In this document: one piece after another, positions 14,600 to 21,960 of the stretch
Position numbering within the stretch: the stretch's first letter is position 1
Layout: the number at the start of each line of letters is the position of its first letter
Source of the DNA: Holophagales bacterium
GTDB lineage: Bacteria > Acidobacteriota > Holophagae > Holophagales > Holophagaceae
Length of the DNA stretch: 21,960 nt
Assembly: GCA_031281385.1 (NCBI GenBank)
Contig: JAITFL010000109.1
Span: 1-21,960, forward strand
Direction of reading: 5' to 3'
The notes under the pieces: generated by a model
The model's input: only the letters and a program-made list of their open reading frames with translations
Told to the model about the DNA's origin: nothing
Database searches by the model: none
Made by a program: the position numbers and the translations under genes

Positions 14600-16882
14600 A
14601 TGCCACTAATCCCCACACTGATCGAACTTCCACGCCCCATAGCCCCGCTGACTTACTTGGCTCCGGAGGGGCTGTCGAGGGGTACGAGGGTATCCGCCAA
14701 GATTAGAGGGGGCAAGACATGGGGCGTTGTCCTAGGGGCTGACGAGAAGCCGCCAGACGTTCAGTTAAAGCCCATAGAAAGTGTGCTGGATCCATTCCCC
14801 CTATTGCCGCCTATGCTTATGGAGCTGCTTGATTTTGCTTCGAGTTACTACTGCTGCGGCTTGGCGCATTTGATGGCGATTTGTCTGCCCCAAGCGGTTC
14901 AGGCGGACTGGGAGCTTGCGCTGCCTGATGGCCGCCATCTGTCCGAGCTGCGCGACTGCGGCGAGTGGCAGACGTTGAGCGGCGTCGGAAACGCTTGGCA
15001 CAAGGGGGAGATGGAATTGTCGGCGCTTCTGCACCGCAGAAACCTTAGGGGGGCTGGCCTGACCGAGGTGAGGGCGACTGGAGCCCCGCACCCTCTGAAA
15101 GTCACTCAGGCGCAGGCGCTGGCACTGAACTGTCTTGAAGATGCCGGAGGGGCCAAGCTGGAGCGTGACCTTATCAGCGAAACGGGCGTAAGTGCTTCCG
15201 TGTTAGCTGGACTAGAGCGCAAGGGGCTAATCGAGCGCACAAAGCGCTTGGATTTGCTTAGCCAAAAGCGTGAAGACCTAGTGCATAGGTCGGTCACGCT
15301 TAACGAAGAACAGCGCAATGCAACGTCCAGTATTGACTTGGGCAAATTTGGCGTCCATCTGCTATTTGGAGTAACGGGGTCGGGCAAGACGGAAGTTTAT
15401 TTGGAGCTTGCGGCAAGGGCATTGGAGCTGGGGAAGCGCGTGCTATGGCTTGTCCCCGAAATTGGCCTGACGCCCCGCCTGTTGGCCCGCTTAGAGGCAA
15501 GGTTCCCCGGCTTGGTGGCAGTGGGCCACGCAGGGCTGAACGCGACGGAGAAACAGGCGGACGTGGTGCGACTGCTGATGAACGATGCCCGACTGTTTGT
15601 AGGGGTGCGAAGCGCGGTCTTGGCCCCGCTTAGGGACATTGGGCTGGTAGTCGTTGACGAGGAACAGGAAGCGTCATACAAATCGGAGGAACACCCAAGG
15701 ATAAACGCAAGGGACTTGGCGATTAAGCGCGCGCAGTTGGAGGGCTGCCCCGTGGTTCTTGGAAGCGCGACGCCCAGCCTAGAAAGCTGGCACGCCGCCA
15801 CCTTGGGTCGCTACTCGCTGCATCGGCTGACCCAGCGCCCGGCGGGTGTGCACTTCCCAATCGTCCAAGTGGTTGACCTGCGGGAATGTTACCGCCAAGC
15901 GCGGAAAAAAATCATCTTTTCTCCGCTATTGCTAAACGGAATGGCAGAAGTTTTGGGGCGGGGCGAGCAATCTATGCTGCTGCTGAATAGGCGCGGCTTT
16001 GAAAATTTTTGGCAGTGCATGGCCTGCGGAGAGACATTGGGCTGCCCAAATTGCGACATAACGCTGACCTACCACAAGGGTGCTTGGCGCCTGAGGTGCC
16101 ATTTGTGCGGCTATGAATGTGCCCCCCCTGAAGCCTGCCCCAACTGCGGGGCCGAGCATCTGAGGGGCGTGGGCGAGGGCACCGAGCAAATCGAAAGCCA
16201 CTTGAAAGAACGCTTCCCAAGTGCAAGGATACTGCGGCTGGACAGGGACACTACCATCAGGAGGGGTTCTCTGGAGGCCGCGCTGATAGCGGCGGAGCAT
16301 GGAGACGTGGACATCTTGGTGGGGACTCAAATGCTGGCCAAGGGGCACAATTTCCCCAATTTGACGCTTGTGGGTATCATAAATGCAGACTTGGGGCTGA
16401 GGATACCCGACTTCAGAAGCGGCGAGAGGACTTTCCACCTGCTGACCCAAGTGGCGGGCAGGGCAGGGCGGGCCGAGAGGCCCGGCAGGGTCATCTTGCA
16501 GACATACAGCCCCGACCACCCGGCCATACAGCACGCAGTCGCCCAGGACTTTGAGGGCTTTGCCGAGACGGAGCTGCCCTATCGGCGCGCCCTTCGCCAC
16601 CCCCCGTTCACATCTATGGCGCTGTATAGATCCGAAGGCGACACGCCAGAAGATGCCAGAAAGCCGCTGGATCAGCTTCGCAGGCTTTTTGGGGCGGTTC
16701 AGGGAATAAAAATCCTTGGCCCGCTGAACGCGCCCATACCCCGCGTCAAGAATCGCTATTGGCAGCAGTTGATACTAAAGTCACAAAGCAGGGCGGATTT
16801 GGGCCGCGCATTGCAACACGCCCCCGCCGACCGTTTGGGGCTGGTCCAGTTGGACAGGGATCCCATTAACTTTGGTGCCTGA
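14600..16882 (+). CDS. priA: Primosomal helicase PriA
   Basis: A 760-residue superfamily-2 helicase that restarts stalled replication forks by remodelling the fork and loading the primosome. The N-terminal 3'-DNA-binding domain (about 1-100) and winged-helix part precede the helicase core. Walker A is GVTGSGKT (257-264). Motif II is DEEQ (353-356), where most PriA proteins have DEEH. SAT is at 389-391. The two zinc sites between the helicase lobes are complete, with Cys at 473, 476, 482, 485, 500, 503, 513 and 516. Later motifs are GTQMLAKGHNFP and QVAGRAGR. Length is normal. I place the start at ATG 14600 (MPLIPTLIELP); a TTG at 14573 would give an almost leaderless form. It is convergent with tetR, 8 bp apart. 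Confidence 0.96.
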   Translation: MPLIPTLIELPRPIAPLTYLAPEGLSRGTRVSAKIRGGKTWGVVLGADEKPPDVQLKPIESVLDPFPLLPPMLMELLDFASSYYCCGLAHLMAICLPQAVQADWELALPDGRHLSELRDCGEWQTLSGVGNAWHKGEMELSALLHRRNLRGAGLTEVRATGAPHPLKVTQAQALALNCLEDAGGAKLERDLISETGVSASVLAGLERKGLIERTKRLDLLSQKREDLVHRSVTLNEEQRNATSSIDLGKFGVHLLFGVTGSGKTEVYLELAARALELGKRVLWLVPEIGLTPRLLARLEARFPGLVAVGHAGLNATEKQADVVRLLMNDARLFVGVRSAVLAPLRDIGLVVVDEEQEASYKSEEHPRINARDLAIKRAQLEGCPVVLGSATPSLESWHAATLGRYSLHRLTQRPAGVHFPIVQVVDLRECYRQARKKIIFSPLLLNGMAEVLGRGEQSMLLLNRRGFENFWQCMACGETLGCPNCDITLTYHKGAWRLRCHLCGYECAPPEACPNCGAEHLRGVGEGTEQIESHLKERFPSARILRLDRDTTIRRGSLEAALIAAEHGDVDILVGTQMLAKGHNFPNLTLVGIINADLGLRIPDFRSGERTFHLLTQVAGRAGRAERPGRVILQTYSPDHPAIQHAVAQDFEGFAETELPYRRALRHPPFTSMALYRSEGDTPEDARKPLDQLRRLFGAVQGIKILGPLNAPIPRVKNRYWQQLILKSQSRADLGRALQHAPADRLGLVQLDRDPINFGA

Positions 16883-16890
16883 CATGAACC

Positions 16891-17508
16891 TTATACCTGC
16901 CCTTTGTTTCTAACCGCCTCCCAGCAGCAGCACTCTGTCTGGTTGATCAAAATATCGTCCAGCTTTATGGTGGAGCCAATGTGGGCCCGAACAAGCGCAT
17001 TTGCCGTACCATGCACCATCGCGCCTAGCGCGGGTGTTGGCATTGGTGCCAGCTCCCCTGACGCGAGCCCCCTGTCCAATATCCAATTTTCGGTTTCCGC
17101 CAAAGTCGCCAAAGCTTTTTTGCTTGGCCCATCTAGCTCCATGTCTTTTGCGCGGCCATGGGTGAATGCAAAGGCGTCGGGCTGGCCCAATGCAAAGCTG
17201 ATATAGCGTCTCCAAAAAAAACCAAACTGCTGGCGGAATGCTGCGTCATGCGGGAAACCCTCCCACAAGTGCCTGCAAAATGCTTCGCATGCCTCTTTGA
17301 CTAGGTAATTAGCCAACGCTTCTTTTGACTTGAAGTGGCAATATAGCGTGCCTACGGCCACCTTTGCGGCTTGGGCTATCTCTGGCACTGAAGTTTCGGC
17401 AACACCCTTTGCGGCAAACAGTTTCAGCGCCGCCTTAATTATTGCCAGCCGCCTGCCGCCCTTGACCTTTTCGGTGTCAAGCCAATGATTTTTCTCCTTG
17501 GTGTGCAT
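16891..17508 (-). CDS. TetR/AcrR-family transcriptional regulator
   Basis: A 205-residue repressor. The N-terminal helix-turn-helix domain covers about 18-65: RLAIIKAALKLFAAKGVAETSVPEIAQAAKVAVGTLYCHFKSKEAL, a textbook TetR signature. The rest is an all-helical ligand and dimer domain with a Cys-rich end (ECCCWEAV). No efflux gene lies beside it, so its targets other than itself are not obvious. It is downstream of, and on the same strand as, the ECF sigma cassette, but has its own TATAAA box and operator, so it is probably transcribed separately. The ribosome-binding site before ATG 17508 is weak. Confidence 0.9.
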   Translation of the reverse strand: MHTKEKNHWLDTEKVKGGRRLAIIKAALKLFAAKGVAETSVPEIAQAAKVAVGTLYCHFKSKEALANYLVKEACEAFCRHLWEGFPHDAAFRQQFGFFWRRYISFALGQPDAFAFTHGRAKDMELDGPSKKALATLAETENWILDRGLASGELAPMPTPALGAMVHGTANALVRAHIGSTIKLDDILINQTECCCWEAVRNKGQV

Positions 17509-17524
17509 GGCGGAACTCGATTAG

Positions 17525-17543
17525 AATGAATGTTCATTTTATA
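17525..17543 (-). promoter_or_regulatory. TetR operator and -10 box
   Basis: AATGAATGTTCATT (17525-17538) has perfect 6-bp arms AATGAA/TTCATT around a 2-base centre, the style of many TetR operators. On the minus strand a -10 box TATAAA (17543-17538) abuts it, so repressor binding would cover the transcription start. It lies 17 bases upstream of the tetR start codon. Autoregulation is inferred from position. Confidence 0.6.
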
Positions 17544-17611
17544 GCGATTTGGCCTTTGATTGTGCGGTTTTTTTTGGAAACTGCTTGAAGCTATTTGCCG
17601 CAGCATTGCCG

Positions 17612-18199
17612 CTATTTTGGTTCATGCTTTCGCTTGTCGAACACCGCCCGAAGGCCGTCGCGCTCTTTGCGCTCCATCTCTTCCATCACGAACAGCATCC
17701 TCGCCTGCTGTACGGGCGATTCGCCCATCATGGGCAATTCGGTGTAAAGTCGCAGACGGGCGTCGTGCATCCCTTTTCTGAGTTCCATGTATCTTTCAGT
17801 TAGCGGCTTGATTTTTCTTGATTTTTCCTTTTCTGGCGAGGCTTCCTGAACTATGAACATCATCTTGCGCCACACTTCCATATGTGCCATCTGTATTTCC
17901 CTGATGGGCGATTCCAACTCGGCCCACTTGTCGGCTATCGCGTTGGCCCTTTCTTCGGGGACTCCCAGCCGGAGCTTGATTTGCTCTACCCTGGCTTCTT
18001 TTAGGTACTGCAAATATTTCTCTGGCTCTATTTTGGCATCTTGGAACTTTTGCTGATCCTGCGCTTTTGGTGCCTCTTGGGGCTGCTGCTCGGCAGACTG
18101 CTTCGCGCACTCGTCTTGGGCCGGCAAGGGCTGCATGATCCCTGTGGCTAAGAATAGCGAAGCTAGGAGGGGGAAAGCGGCATGCGGATGTTTGCTCAT
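17612..18199 (-). CDS. Spy/CpxP-like periplasmic protein
   Basis: A 195-residue exported, mostly helical protein. A signal peptide (MSKHPHAAFPLLASLFLATG, probable cleavage after PLPAQ) is followed by a Gln/Glu/Lys-rich linker (about 28-55). Charged helices come next: EQIKLRLGVPEERANAIADK, EIQMAHMEVWRKMMF and a segment with LTERYMELRKGMHDARLRLY. The LGVPEERANAI and LR..M.DAR.. patterns recall LTxxQ-type Spy/CpxP/CnrX proteins, periplasmic chaperones or stress sensors; the exact LTxxQ motif is not present. The ATG at 18199 has AGGTGA upstream. It follows the anti-sigma gene by 19 bp, as in sigma/anti-sigma/sensor cassettes such as cnrYXH or cpxP-type systems. A role as sensor or chaperone for that sigma pathway is inferred. 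Confidence 0.75.
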   Translation of the reverse strand: MSKHPHAAFPLLASLFLATGIMQPLPAQDECAKQSAEQQPQEAPKAQDQQKFQDAKIEPEKYLQYLKEARVEQIKLRLGVPEERANAIADKWAELESPIREIQMAHMEVWRKMMFIVQEASPEKEKSRKIKPLTERYMELRKGMHDARLRLYTELPMMGESPVQQARMLFVMEEMERKERDGLRAVFDKRKHEPK

Positions 18200-18218
18200 G
18201 TTGATCACCTAATCACTT

Positions 18219-18779
18219 TTAATCACTTTCGGGCTTTTTGGGTTGGACGCTGGCCTCTTGTTTTTTAAGGTCTTTCATCAGCGTTTGAGCTTCTTCTTGC
18301 GTCAGGTCATGGACTTGGGAAAACAACTCGATGCTGGAAAAAGAAGTGGGGTCGTTGAGAAAGGGGTCGCGCATATCTTTTGGAGGCACAATCGCTTCCA
18401 GAATGATGGGCGAAAACTGGCTCTGCCGCCCGTACCAGTAGCCACTCAACCCAGCGAACAACAGAAAGGACGCCGCCGAAATCAGCAGGGGGAGGCGGTA
18501 AAGGGGCGTTTTTTGTGCGATGGGCAGTTTTTGCAGAATCCTCGATGGCAGTTTGTCAAAGTATTCGGCCGGGGCCAACTGGCCGCCAAAATCTTCTTGG
18601 GCCAGCCACAACACACGCGCCTCGGAGCATTTGGCGCAAACGGAGACGTGCTGCAATGCCTCGATGGGCAAGTTAAGTGGGTCTAGCTCGATGGCGCGGA
18701 GCGCTTCTTGGCAGCTAAGGGGAAATCCGGGCCCAATGGCGTCGCTGGTTTCTGTTTCAAATGTGTCAATGGAGCTCAT
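18219..18779 (-). CDS. Zinc-type (ZAS-like) transmembrane anti-sigma factor
   Basis: A 186-residue single-pass membrane protein that should hold the adjacent ECF sigma factor inactive. The cytoplasmic part contains H44-x3-C48-x2-C51 (HVSVCAKC), the zinc-binding signature of ZAS-domain anti-sigma factors. One hydrophobic helix is at about 94-114 (LYRLPLLISAASFLLFAGLSGYW). The C-terminal 70 residues (periplasmic) are acidic and helical (DLTQEEAQTLMKDLKKQE). The start codon overlaps the sigma stop (18776-18779, ATGA), the usual coupling of such pairs. Release by regulated proteolysis or redox loss of zinc are both plausible, but neither can be read from the sequence. Confidence 0.82.
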   Translation of the reverse strand: MSSIDTFETETSDAIGPGFPLSCQEALRAIELDPLNLPIEALQHVSVCAKCSEARVLWLAQEDFGGQLAPAEYFDKLPSRILQKLPIAQKTPLYRLPLLISAASFLLFAGLSGYWYGRQSQFSPIILEAIVPPKDMRDPFLNDPTSFSSIELFSQVHDLTQEEAQTLMKDLKKQEASVQPKKPESD

Positions 18780-19396
18780 GGCCTGCCTCCCTTAACTCGC
18801 CTTGTGAGGTTTTTGATTGCATGAAAAATTTGTGCCTTTATGCTGCCAACAGAAGTGCCCATCCTTTGGGCTATCTCGTCATACTTCATGTCGCACTGTA
18901 TGCGCAGCCGCAGTGCCTCTTTTTGCCTTTTGGGCAATTTTGGGAATGCCTTTCGCATCAGCCGCCGGGATTCTTGATCCATTAGCAGTGTCATTTGGTT
19001 GTCTTCTATTCTGAGGGCAGAGTTTGTGGCGGCAATAGCTTCGTCGTCAATGCTCACGTGGTTCAGGCGGTTCCTGTCCAAAAAGTTCAGCGCTTGGCGC
19101 GTGGCAATGGTTATCAGCCAAGTCCTGAAGGTGGATTCGCCCCTGAAGCCTGGCAGCGCCCTATAGACGCGCAAAAATGTGTCTTGGACAACGTCGTCGG
19201 CGTCCTGGTGGTTGCGGAGTATGGAGTAGGCCCTGCCGTACACGTCTCTCTGAAATAGCTCCACCAGCTTGGTGAACGCCACTTGGTCGCCGGCTTGGGC
19301 GGCCTCCACCCACTCCGCTACCTGGGCGGAGTAGTATGGGGAATCTGCGGCAGCAGGCAATGTAATTGGTTTTTGCGTCACCGTAGCTATTATCAT
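18776..19396 (-). CDS. ECF (group 4, RpoE-like) sigma factor
   Basis: A 206-residue RNA polymerase sigma factor. Region 2 spans about 43-110: LVELFQRDVYGRAYSILRNH, then DADDVVQDTFLRVY and the promoter-melting FRGESTFRTWLITIATRQALNFLDR. Region 4 spans about 145-200: FPKLPKRQKEALRLR, then YDEIAQRMGTSVGSIKAQIFHA, a helix-turn-helix for the -35 element. No region 3 is present, as expected for ECF factors. A stop in frame just upstream fixes ATG 19396 as the first possible ATG. The leader is odd: a good AGGGAGG is separated from the ATG by a 9-bp hairpin. It heads the sigma, anti-sigma, Spy-like operon, and its regulon is probably envelope stress. Confidence 0.94.
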   Translation of the reverse strand: MIIATVTQKPITLPAAADSPYYSAQVAEWVEAAQAGDQVAFTKLVELFQRDVYGRAYSILRNHQDADDVVQDTFLRVYRALPGFRGESTFRTWLITIATRQALNFLDRNRLNHVSIDDEAIAATNSALRIEDNQMTLLMDQESRRLMRKAFPKLPKRQKEALRLRIQCDMKYDEIAQRMGTSVGSIKAQIFHAIKNLTRRVKGGRP

Positions 19397-19403
19397 GAAC
19401 TAA

Positions 19404-19429
19404 TGCCCCAGCATAATCAAGCTGGGGCA
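19404..19429 (-). promoter_or_regulatory. 9-bp hairpin in the sigma leader
   Basis: TGCCCCAGC (19404-19412) and GCTGGGGCA (19421-19429) pair perfectly across an 8-base loop. In the sigma mRNA this hairpin ends 7 bases before the ATG and lies between it and the AGGGAGG at 19440-19434. The GGGG in its 3' arm is the only other Shine-Dalgarno-like sequence. It could gate translation or serve as a protein-binding dyad. It is not a terminator for hpt, as it has no T-run. Confidence 0.7.
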
Positions 19430-19498
19430 ATTGCCTCCCTCTTTATCACTAGACCCCGCCAAGCAAATATTGTTGAATAGAAAATGAAAGGTTCGCCC

Positions 19499-20044
19499 AT
19501 GCGACGCAGTAACGTAACGCCGATGATTTCCCAAGACGCCATCTCGAAAAGGGTGGGCGAGATGGGCCGCCAAATCGCCAACGACTATGCTGAAAAAAAT
19601 CTAGTTCTATTGGGAATGCTAAATGGGGCATATACTTTCATGGCCGATCTTGCGCGCGCTGTGGATCTGGATTTTCAGATACACTTCATGAAGGCGTCCA
19701 GCTACGGCCAAGGACAAGAGAGCAGCGGAGCTGTAAATATTTCCTTGGCTTCCGACTGCCCGATGGGCGGAAAGGACATTTTGATTGTCGAGGACATCGT
19801 TGACACGGGCCAGACGCTCTCCAAGGTGGTTGGCTTCCTGCAAGGCCAGTCGCCCGCCAGTATCCGCATCTGCTCATTTTTGGACAAACCAAGCAGACGC
19901 AAAGTGGATATAACTATTGATTATATTGGATTTACAATAGAGGATTACTTCGCTGTTGGCTACGGGATGGACGTAAATGAGAAGTACAGGAACCTGCCAT
20001 TCATAGGGGCCTATGGGCAAGAAGGGGCAGAGCCTTCTGCTTGA
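19499..20044 (+). CDS. hpt: Hypoxanthine phosphoribosyltransferase
   Basis: A 181-residue purine-salvage enzyme that converts hypoxanthine (or guanine) and PRPP to IMP (or GMP). The PRPP-binding loop is ILIVEDIVDTGQTL (94-107). LNGAYTFMADL (41-51) and the flexible-loop Ser-Tyr of KASSYG (65-70) are in place. The purine-binding segment is FLDKPSRR (127-134), then DYFAVGYGMD (149-158). Length is normal for the family. I choose ATG 19499 because AAAGG precedes it; ATG 19484 would add five residues. It is divergent from the sigma gene and 58 bp upstream of lptE. Confidence 0.95.
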   Translation: MRRSNVTPMISQDAISKRVGEMGRQIANDYAEKNLVLLGMLNGAYTFMADLARAVDLDFQIHFMKASSYGQGQESSGAVNISLASDCPMGGKDILIVEDIVDTGQTLSKVVGFLQGQSPASIRICSFLDKPSRRKVDITIDYIGFTIEDYFAVGYGMDVNEKYRNLPFIGAYGQEGAEPSA

Positions 20045-20102
20045 TTACGCCATGCCGCCTTTCTCCAGATTTCCCAAGTTTTTTGAGTGCTACAATTCAA
20101 TT

Positions 20103-20648
20103 ATGAAACGTGCCATCTTCTTGCTTATTGCGCTATCCTTGTCGGGCTGCGGCTACCATCGCCTAGACAGGGTTGCAAACTCCGCTCCTTGGGCCGCCCG
20201 GGGTGGCACCATCAGCCTTGGGCGGATTTTCAACAACACCAAGCAAGGCGGGCTGGAGGAAGTGTTCAAAAAGGCGGTCGAAAATCGGATAGTGGCCGCT
20301 TCGCCGTGGAAGCTGGTTCCGCCTGGATCGGGTTCCCGCTGGGTGCTGCAGGGTTCCATTGATTCGTACGAAATAATACCGCTCGGCCTTAACTTAGTCG
20401 CCAGCAATGTCCGTGGCGCGGCGGGTTCCGCGACTAGGATAGAAGTGGTGATCGTGGCCAGCCTGCGGCTGTACGACGGCGAAAATGGGGAGATCGCAAT
20501 GGACAGGCCACGCTTGACCTTTAGGAGCCAGTACCGGCTAGACCAAAATTTTGCGAGCTTTGACACCAAAGAAATCCAAATCATCGAAGAGATAGCCGAT
20601 GACTTCGCAGAGAGCTTTTTGACTCAGTTGCTTGCGGGGCGCGACTGA
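20103..20648 (+). CDS. lptE: LPS-assembly lipoprotein LptE-like
   Basis: A 181-residue outer-membrane lipoprotein of the LptE/RlpB type, which plugs the LptD barrel that inserts lipopolysaccharide. The signal peptide ends in the lipobox LSGC with Cys16, followed by GYHRL, as is usual for LptE (GCGY/F). The mature part holds strand-forming segments (RWVLQGSIDSYEIIPLG, ATRIEVVIVASLRLYD, LTFRSQYRLD) and a C-terminal helix (IIEEIADDFAESFLTQLL). The frame extends upstream to 20013, but that part would precede the signal peptide, so I start at 20103. Its stop overlaps the holA start by one base (TGATG), and lptE-holA adjacency is common and supports both calls. Confidence 0.86.
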   Translation: MKRAIFLLIALSLSGCGYHRLDRVANSAPWAARGGTISLGRIFNNTKQGGLEEVFKKAVENRIVAASPWKLVPPGSGSRWVLQGSIDSYEIIPLGLNLVASNVRGAAGSATRIEVVIVASLRLYDGENGEIAMDRPRLTFRSQYRLDQNFASFDTKEIQIIEEIADDFAESFLTQLLAGRD

Positions 20649-21679
20649 TGGCGGTTCCAGAATCCTTTGTGGGGGCCAAGTATGCGCTTGTACACGGGGA
20701 CGATTCGGATGGGCGGTCAGAGGCGGTGCAAGCGTGGAAGGCCCGCCACGTTGACCCCGAATGGGAGGATTTCTCGCTGATCACTTGCCCCGAAGGCTGC
20801 ACTTGGCCGGCGGTCAAGAGCGCATTGCTGGAAACCGCCCCATTCGGCGCCACCAGGGTCGTTGTAGTCCCGCAGGCAGACAATATACTCGAAAAGGCAA
20901 AGGAACTTCCCAAAGAGGCCAAGCAATTCCTGACAAGCCCTATAGAGGACACATGCCTGCTGCTTGTGGCAAGGGGGGTGCTGTCTAGCGGCCCAGGAAA
21001 AGTGCTGGGTGCCAAGCCATTCAGCGATTGGGTCAAAGAGGGCAGGGCCCTCAAAGTTGGGTCGCTTGACCCCACTGCCGCCATAGCTTTCGTGGAGGCC
21101 AAGGCAAAGGAACTGCGCTTGAAGCTGGACGTGGGCGTTGCCAGGGTGCTCGCGGAGCGCATCGGGGGCAGCCCAGGTGCCCTCGCTAGGGCCGTGGAAG
21201 TGCTGGAGTTGGGTGCGGAAGGCAAGGCGGTGACGCGGGATTCGCTGGACAAAGCTACTTTCCGCTTAGGTGAGCAAAGCGCGTTTGCCTGGAGCCAAGC
21301 GTGGCAGAAAGGGCAGCTCGGCGAAGCAATAAAGTGCCTAAAGGTGGCCCTAGAGGACGAACCCGATGCCGCGCCGCTCATCCTGCTGGGCCAGGCCCGA
21401 AAAGAAGTGGAACGCCTCTGCCGATTGTTCGACGCGCGAAAGCAGGGACCCATCTCTAGGCAGGAATTTGTGTCCGCGCTGGGGTTGACGCCCAAACAGG
21501 AGTTCCTGTTGGACGGCTATTCCAGAATTTTGGATAGGATAGGCGCGGAGGGCCTGAAAAAGCTGGTTTCACTAGTGGTCGAAACCGATTCCGATGTCAA
21601 AGGCGGCACGTTGAGCAAAAGCCCCACGCCATTGACGAACCTGACCACCATGCTTTGCAGGGCGTGGGGTGGGAGATGA
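20648..21679 (+). CDS. holA: DNA polymerase III delta subunit
   Basis: A 343-residue clamp-loader subunit that opens the beta sliding clamp. The length and order fit HolA: an N-terminal part with ALVHGDDSDGRSEAVQAW (12-29), the DTCLLLVARGVL strand (100-111), a middle helical domain (DPTAAIAFVEAKAKELRLKL, ERIGGSPGALARAVEVLEL), and the C-terminal oligomerisation domain (AFAWSQAWQKGQLGEAIKCL, PLILLGQARKEVERL). The family has few invariant residues, so the call rests on overall pattern and on one-base overlap with lptE. It is followed by about 280 bp without an evident gene. Confidence 0.86.
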   Translation: MAVPESFVGAKYALVHGDDSDGRSEAVQAWKARHVDPEWEDFSLITCPEGCTWPAVKSALLETAPFGATRVVVVPQADNILEKAKELPKEAKQFLTSPIEDTCLLLVARGVLSSGPGKVLGAKPFSDWVKEGRALKVGSLDPTAAIAFVEAKAKELRLKLDVGVARVLAERIGGSPGALARAVEVLELGAEGKAVTRDSLDKATFRLGEQSAFAWSQAWQKGQLGEAIKCLKVALEDEPDAAPLILLGQARKEVERLCRLFDARKQGPISRQEFVSALGLTPKQEFLLDGYSRILDRIGAEGLKKLVSLVVETDSDVKGGTLSKSPTPLTNLTTMLCRAWGGR

Positions 21680-21960
21680 CCGAAATGGAAGTTGGGCGTT
21701 CTGCAAAATTCAGCACTGGAGCATGAGCCTGCCAGGATGCTTATGGCCCTTCCCGTAGGGAATGGCACGGAGTGCATAGGCTGCGCCGAGAGTGAAGCGA
21801 GCCGCCTGGTGGGATGCTGATGCTGCCGTTGAAGCGCAAACCTGCTCGCCGCGATGGGTTAACCGCACCTCCACAAGGAATGAAGACTTATCGCCGTGGT
21901 GGTTGTAGGGTGGGCGGGAGGGCCAAAAAAAACCCGAGTCAAGTCATTAATAAAAGACAC
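21680..21960 (+). other. Non-coding, hairpin-rich 3' region (possible RNA or leader)
   Basis: No frame of useful length is open; the longest short ones are 15 to 27 codons. Several good hairpins are seen on the plus strand. CTGG/CCAG (21716-21735) is closed by GCA/TGC. A compact stem at 21746-21766 has TTCCC/GGGAA with GCC/GGC flanks and a GTA loop. ACCTCCAC (21867-21874) pairs with GTGGTGGT (21896-21903) with one mismatch. The G-rich tail is followed by eight A. It might be a small RNA, a cis-regulatory leader of the next gene, or plain spacer. It does not match the conserved cores of RNase P, tmRNA, SRP or 6S RNA that I know. Confidence 0.3.

Noticed and set aside
15932..16600. A 222-codon minus-strand frame inside priA
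   Set aside because: It is antisense to the helicase and zinc-site region of priA, with no motif and no initiation signal.
18211..18230. Tandem AATCACTTT repeat between the anti-sigma and Spy-like genes
   Set aside because: Two copies of a 9- to 10-base unit overlapping a stop codon are most likely chance; no array is formed.
20581..21495. A 304-codon open frame on the minus strand
   Set aside because: It is fully antisense to holA, Ser/Ala/Thr-rich without any domain, and has no ribosome-binding site; it is a shadow of a GC-rich gene.
21680..21960. RNase P RNA, tmRNA, SRP RNA or 6S RNA
   Set aside because: The conserved cores (for example GAGGAAAGTCC of RNase P, or a tRNA-like end of tmRNA) are not present.
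1..21960. CRISPR array, tRNA genes, rRNA, insertion sequences, integrase
   Set aside because: None was recognised on either strand: no regularly spaced repeats, no tRNA-like arms with anticodon context, and no transposase or recombinase frames.

Overview
The window comes from a diderm (Gram-negative type) bacterium of moderate GC content. Outer-membrane and envelope genes show this: an lptE-like lipoprotein, a beta-barrel protein, two lipoprotein signals, an ExbD/TonB pair and a periplasmic HtrA. UUG and GUG starts appear to be used. I cannot fix the phylum from sequence alone. Only the left-hand zinc-ribbon gene is cut by the window edge.

Left part (1 to about 10,620): a zinc-ribbon/coiled-coil gene (minus), a stretch of about 440 bp with no convincing gene, a PKD-like lipoprotein and a beta-barrel protein (plus), then htrA (minus). 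Next is a minus-strand operon transcribed from right to left: MarR regulator, ABC ATPase, ABC-2 permease, CPA1-type Na+/H+ antiporter. A palindrome sits inside the marR promoter and suggests autoregulation. Divergent to it are tpx (thiol peroxidase) and an exbD-tonB pair without exbB. A perfect 22-bp hairpin ends one base before the exbD ribosome-binding site. A small RsbW-like ATP-binding anti-sigma/kinase protein closes this part.

Middle part (about 10,690 to 14,570): an accessory island between the RsbW-like gene and priA. Its plus strand holds four small genes with two strong intrinsic terminators, plus two paralogous small membrane-protein genes, each with its own sigma70-type promoter. 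Its minus strand holds phage debris: a frameshifted tail-assembly-chaperone-like gene, the first 76 codons of a tail tape-measure protein, and an intact MuF (SPP1 gp7/Mu gpF) head protein. The MuF protein carries a C-terminal HELAH (HExxH) zincin-like domain and resembles a phage-borne MuF polymorphic toxin. The two small membrane-protein genes lie exactly at the junctions between phage fragments, as morons (extra phage cargo genes) would. This island is the most novel part of the window.

Right part (14,600 to 21,960): priA (replication restart), then convergent to it a TetR regulator with a near-perfect operator. Upstream of tetR, on the same strand, is an envelope-stress cassette: an ECF sigma factor with a zinc-type (ZAS) transmembrane anti-sigma overlapping it by 4 bp, and a Spy/CpxP-like periplasmic protein. 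Divergent from sigma are hpt, lptE and holA, the last two overlapping by one base. The final 280 bp are non-coding and rich in potential hairpins, possibly an unidentified RNA or leader.
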